DNA from: CAVVAY01 sp963746465
GTDB lineage: Bacteria > Actinomycetota > Actinomycetes > JACCUZ01
NCBI GenBank assembly: GCA_963746465.1
Contig: CAVVAY010000005.1
Coordinates: forward strand, 620,001-684,000
DNA: 64,000 nt
Direction of reading: 5' to 3'
This document shows, one piece after another, positions 62,864 through 64,000 of the stretch. The notes below the pieces were generated by a model, which saw only the letters and a program-made list of their open reading frames with translations, was not told where the DNA came from and made no database searches. Every line of letters begins with the position of its first letter. Position 1 is the first letter of the stretch. Made by a program: the position numbers and the translations under genes.

Positions 62864-63190
62864 GTGCGCCACCTGGCCTACCTCGCAGTGCTGGTCTTCT
62901 GCCTGCTGGGCACCCTGCCGCTGGAGGTCTGGCTCGGCGTGCGGGTCTACCGACGTCCGCGCCGGCTGGTTCTGACCCTGCTGCCGGTGCTGGCCGTGTT
63001 CATGACCTGGGACCTGTACGCGGTGTCGGCCGGGCACTGGGAGTTCGACCCGGCGCAGACGCTGGGGCTGGTGCTGCCGGGCGGCGTGCCGGTGGAGGAG
63101 CTGATGTTCTTCCTGGTCGTGCCGATCTGTGCCGTGCTCGCGTTCGAGGCGGTACGCCGGGTCAAGGGCTGGCCGGCGGGGGACGAGTGA
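62864..63190 (+). CDS. crtYc: Lycopene cyclase subunit, CrtYc type
   Basis: 108 residues with three membrane helices and the conserved PVEELMFFLVVPICAVLAFEA near the C-terminus, preceded by MTWDLYAVSAGHWEFDP. One half of the heterodimeric actinobacterial lycopene cyclase (CrtYc/CrtYd), which makes cyclic carotenoids; whether beta or epsilon rings form cannot be read. It starts 3 nt after the Rv2175c-like gene and overlaps the second subunit by 4 bp. Confidence 0.9.
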   Translation: MRHLAYLAVLVFCLLGTLPLEVWLGVRVYRRPRRLVLTLLPVLAVFMTWDLYAVSAGHWEFDPAQTLGLVLPGGVPVEELMFFLVVPICAVLAFEAVRRVKGWPAGDE

Positions 63191-63502
63191 GCTACACCGT
63201 CCTGGCCGTCGCGGGCGTGCTGGTCGCCGTGCTGCTCGACCTGGTGCTGCTCGGCACCCGGCTGCTGACCCGGCGGCTGTTCTGGACGGCGTACGCCATC
63301 GTCCTCGTCTTCCAGCTGCTCACCAACGGCTGGCTGACCGGGCGCGACATCGTGACCTACGACGACGACGCGATCGTCGGCCTCCGGGTGGTGCTTCGCC
63401 CCGATCGAGGACCTGCTGTTCGGTTTCTCGCTGGTGGTGCAGACGCTGGCCTGGTGGGTCTGGTGGGGCCGGCGCCTCACCGGCGCGCCCTCCGCGCCCT
63501 GA
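63187..63502 (+). CDS. crtYd: Lycopene cyclase subunit, CrtYd type (one indel)
   Basis: About 104 residues when repaired: helices at the N-terminus (YTVLAVAGVLVAVLLDLVLL), FQLLTNGWLTGRDIVTYDDD, then FAPIEDLLFGFSLVVQTLAWW after an indel near 63397 (GTGGTGCTTCGCC, one base too many). The PIEDLLF motif matches the PVEELMF of its partner. The 3' end overlaps the convergent phytoene synthase gene by 26 bp. Confidence 0.85.
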
Positions 63503-64000
63503 CGAGGGCCGGCAGGGCGACGGCCAGCCGGCGCGGCAGCGGCACGGCGACCCGTCGGTCGAGGACCTGGTAGCCGGCCTTCTCCACCGCGTCGAGGATG
63601 CCGCCGTACAGCAGGAAGGCGGTCCGGATGCAGTCGCGGCTGGTCGGGTGCAGCAGGTCGATGCCTGGCTCGGCCTCGGCGTAGAGCGCCCTGGTGCGGG
63701 CGACCTCGAACGCCAGTAGGTCGCGCACGTTGCGCGGCGTCGGGCCGGGGCGCAGGTCGGTGCGGGTCACACGGAACCGGTCGAGGTCCTCGCCGGGCAG
63801 GTAGACCCGGCCGCGGCGCAGGTCCTCGGCGACGTCCCGGATGAAGTTCGACATCTGGAAGGCCTCGCCGAGGGTGCGGGCGTGGCCGGCGGCCCTCGGG
63901 TCGAGCGGCTCGAGGATCGGCACCATCTGCAGCCCGATCACCGCGGCCGAGCCGTACATGTACCTCTCGAGGTCGGCGTACGTCGGGTAGCTGGTGACGT
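63477..64000 (-). CDS. crtB: Phytoene synthase (5' end outside the window)
   Basis: The C-terminal 174 residues are present and the frame runs off the window edge. YADLERYMYGSAAVIG and EAFQMSNFIRDVAEDLRRGRVYLPGEDL contain the second aspartate-rich DxxxD motif (RDVAED) of squalene/phytoene synthases. It condenses two geranylgeranyl diphosphates to phytoene, the first committed carotenoid step, feeding the lycopene cyclase encoded convergently. The basic C-terminal tail (RRLAVALPALVRARRARR) is ordinary. Confidence 0.92.
   Translation of the reverse strand, partial: VTSYPTYADLERYMYGSAAVIGLQMVPILEPLDPRAAGHARTLGEAFQMSNFIRDVAEDLRRGRVYLPGEDLDRFRVTRTDLRPGPTPRNVRDLLAFEVARTRALYAEAEPGIDLLHPTSRDCIRTAFLLYGGILDAVEKAGYQVLDRRVAVPLPRRLAVALPALVRARRARR

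Overview
The window is very GC-rich (mostly above 70%), densely coded on both strands, and uses many GTG and some TTG starts. Every recognisable family is typical of Actinomycetota: PimB', a PknL-like PASTA kinase, class II DAHP synthase, TadE/TadG, split CrtYc/CrtYd lycopene cyclase and a DEDDh/GIY-YIG fusion. From memory of Mycobacterium tuberculosis, many genes here match the stretch around Rv2175c to Rv2192c (trpD, Rv2191, NlpC/P60, pimB, fadD15, SRPBCC proteins, an acyltransferase, aroG, pknL, Rv2175c). This looks like the conserved actinobacterial envelope/shikimate neighbourhood with several insertions. I cannot name the genus. I saw no rRNA, tRNA, CRISPR array, transposase or phage gene.

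1-28 kb (reading frames intact): a receiver-like protein, trpD, a stand-alone RAM domain, a secreted GH15 glucoamylase, a membrane sulfatase-superfamily protein and the exonuclease fusion. A minus-strand DUF4331/TPR/NicO cluster follows. Next come a small zinc-ribbon protein, a NYN RNase-like protein, a Cys-rich mini-protein and an NlpC/P60 hydrolase. A four-gene run with 4-bp overlaps encodes an HExxH protease, a second sulfatase-superfamily protein, an M48 protease and PimB'. After this lies a lower-GC stretch with a GtrB-like GT2, a methyltransferase and a DPDAWWHL multi-membrane protein, then two Flp pilins and a NarL-type two-component pair.

28-43 kb: a Tad/Flp pilus assembly locus (tadC, VWA-tadB, cpaF, tadZ/cpaE, cpaB), an ABC exporter, fadD15-like acyl-CoA synthetase, SRPBCC proteins, ROK glucokinase and TadE/TadG-like genes. 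This segment carries dozens of single-base indels that break otherwise well-conserved genes. Most are one-base insertions, so they look like consensus errors rather than decay. I annotate each gene as one CDS and give the indel positions.

43-64 kb: an EEP-family nuclease, a TIGR00300/ornithine-cyclodeaminase-type protein, an esterase, a PlsC-type acyltransferase, a MacS/MacR-type pair, glpK, a phosphofructokinase with pyrophosphate-type active-site residues, a subtilase, two unrelated DAHP synthases flanking a threonine aldolase, a molybdopterin oxidoreductase, the PASTA kinase, a LysM-transglycosylase, a methyltransferase, a ferredoxin-reductase-like flavoprotein, an Rv2175c-like DNA-binding protein and the start of a carotenoid cluster.

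The most distinctive non-coding structure is a set of strong intergenic hairpins. At several convergent gene pairs the two opposing stop codons pair with each other inside the stem. Other hairpins are free-standing, including a near-perfect 44-bp palindrome and a bulged 69-nt hairpin.
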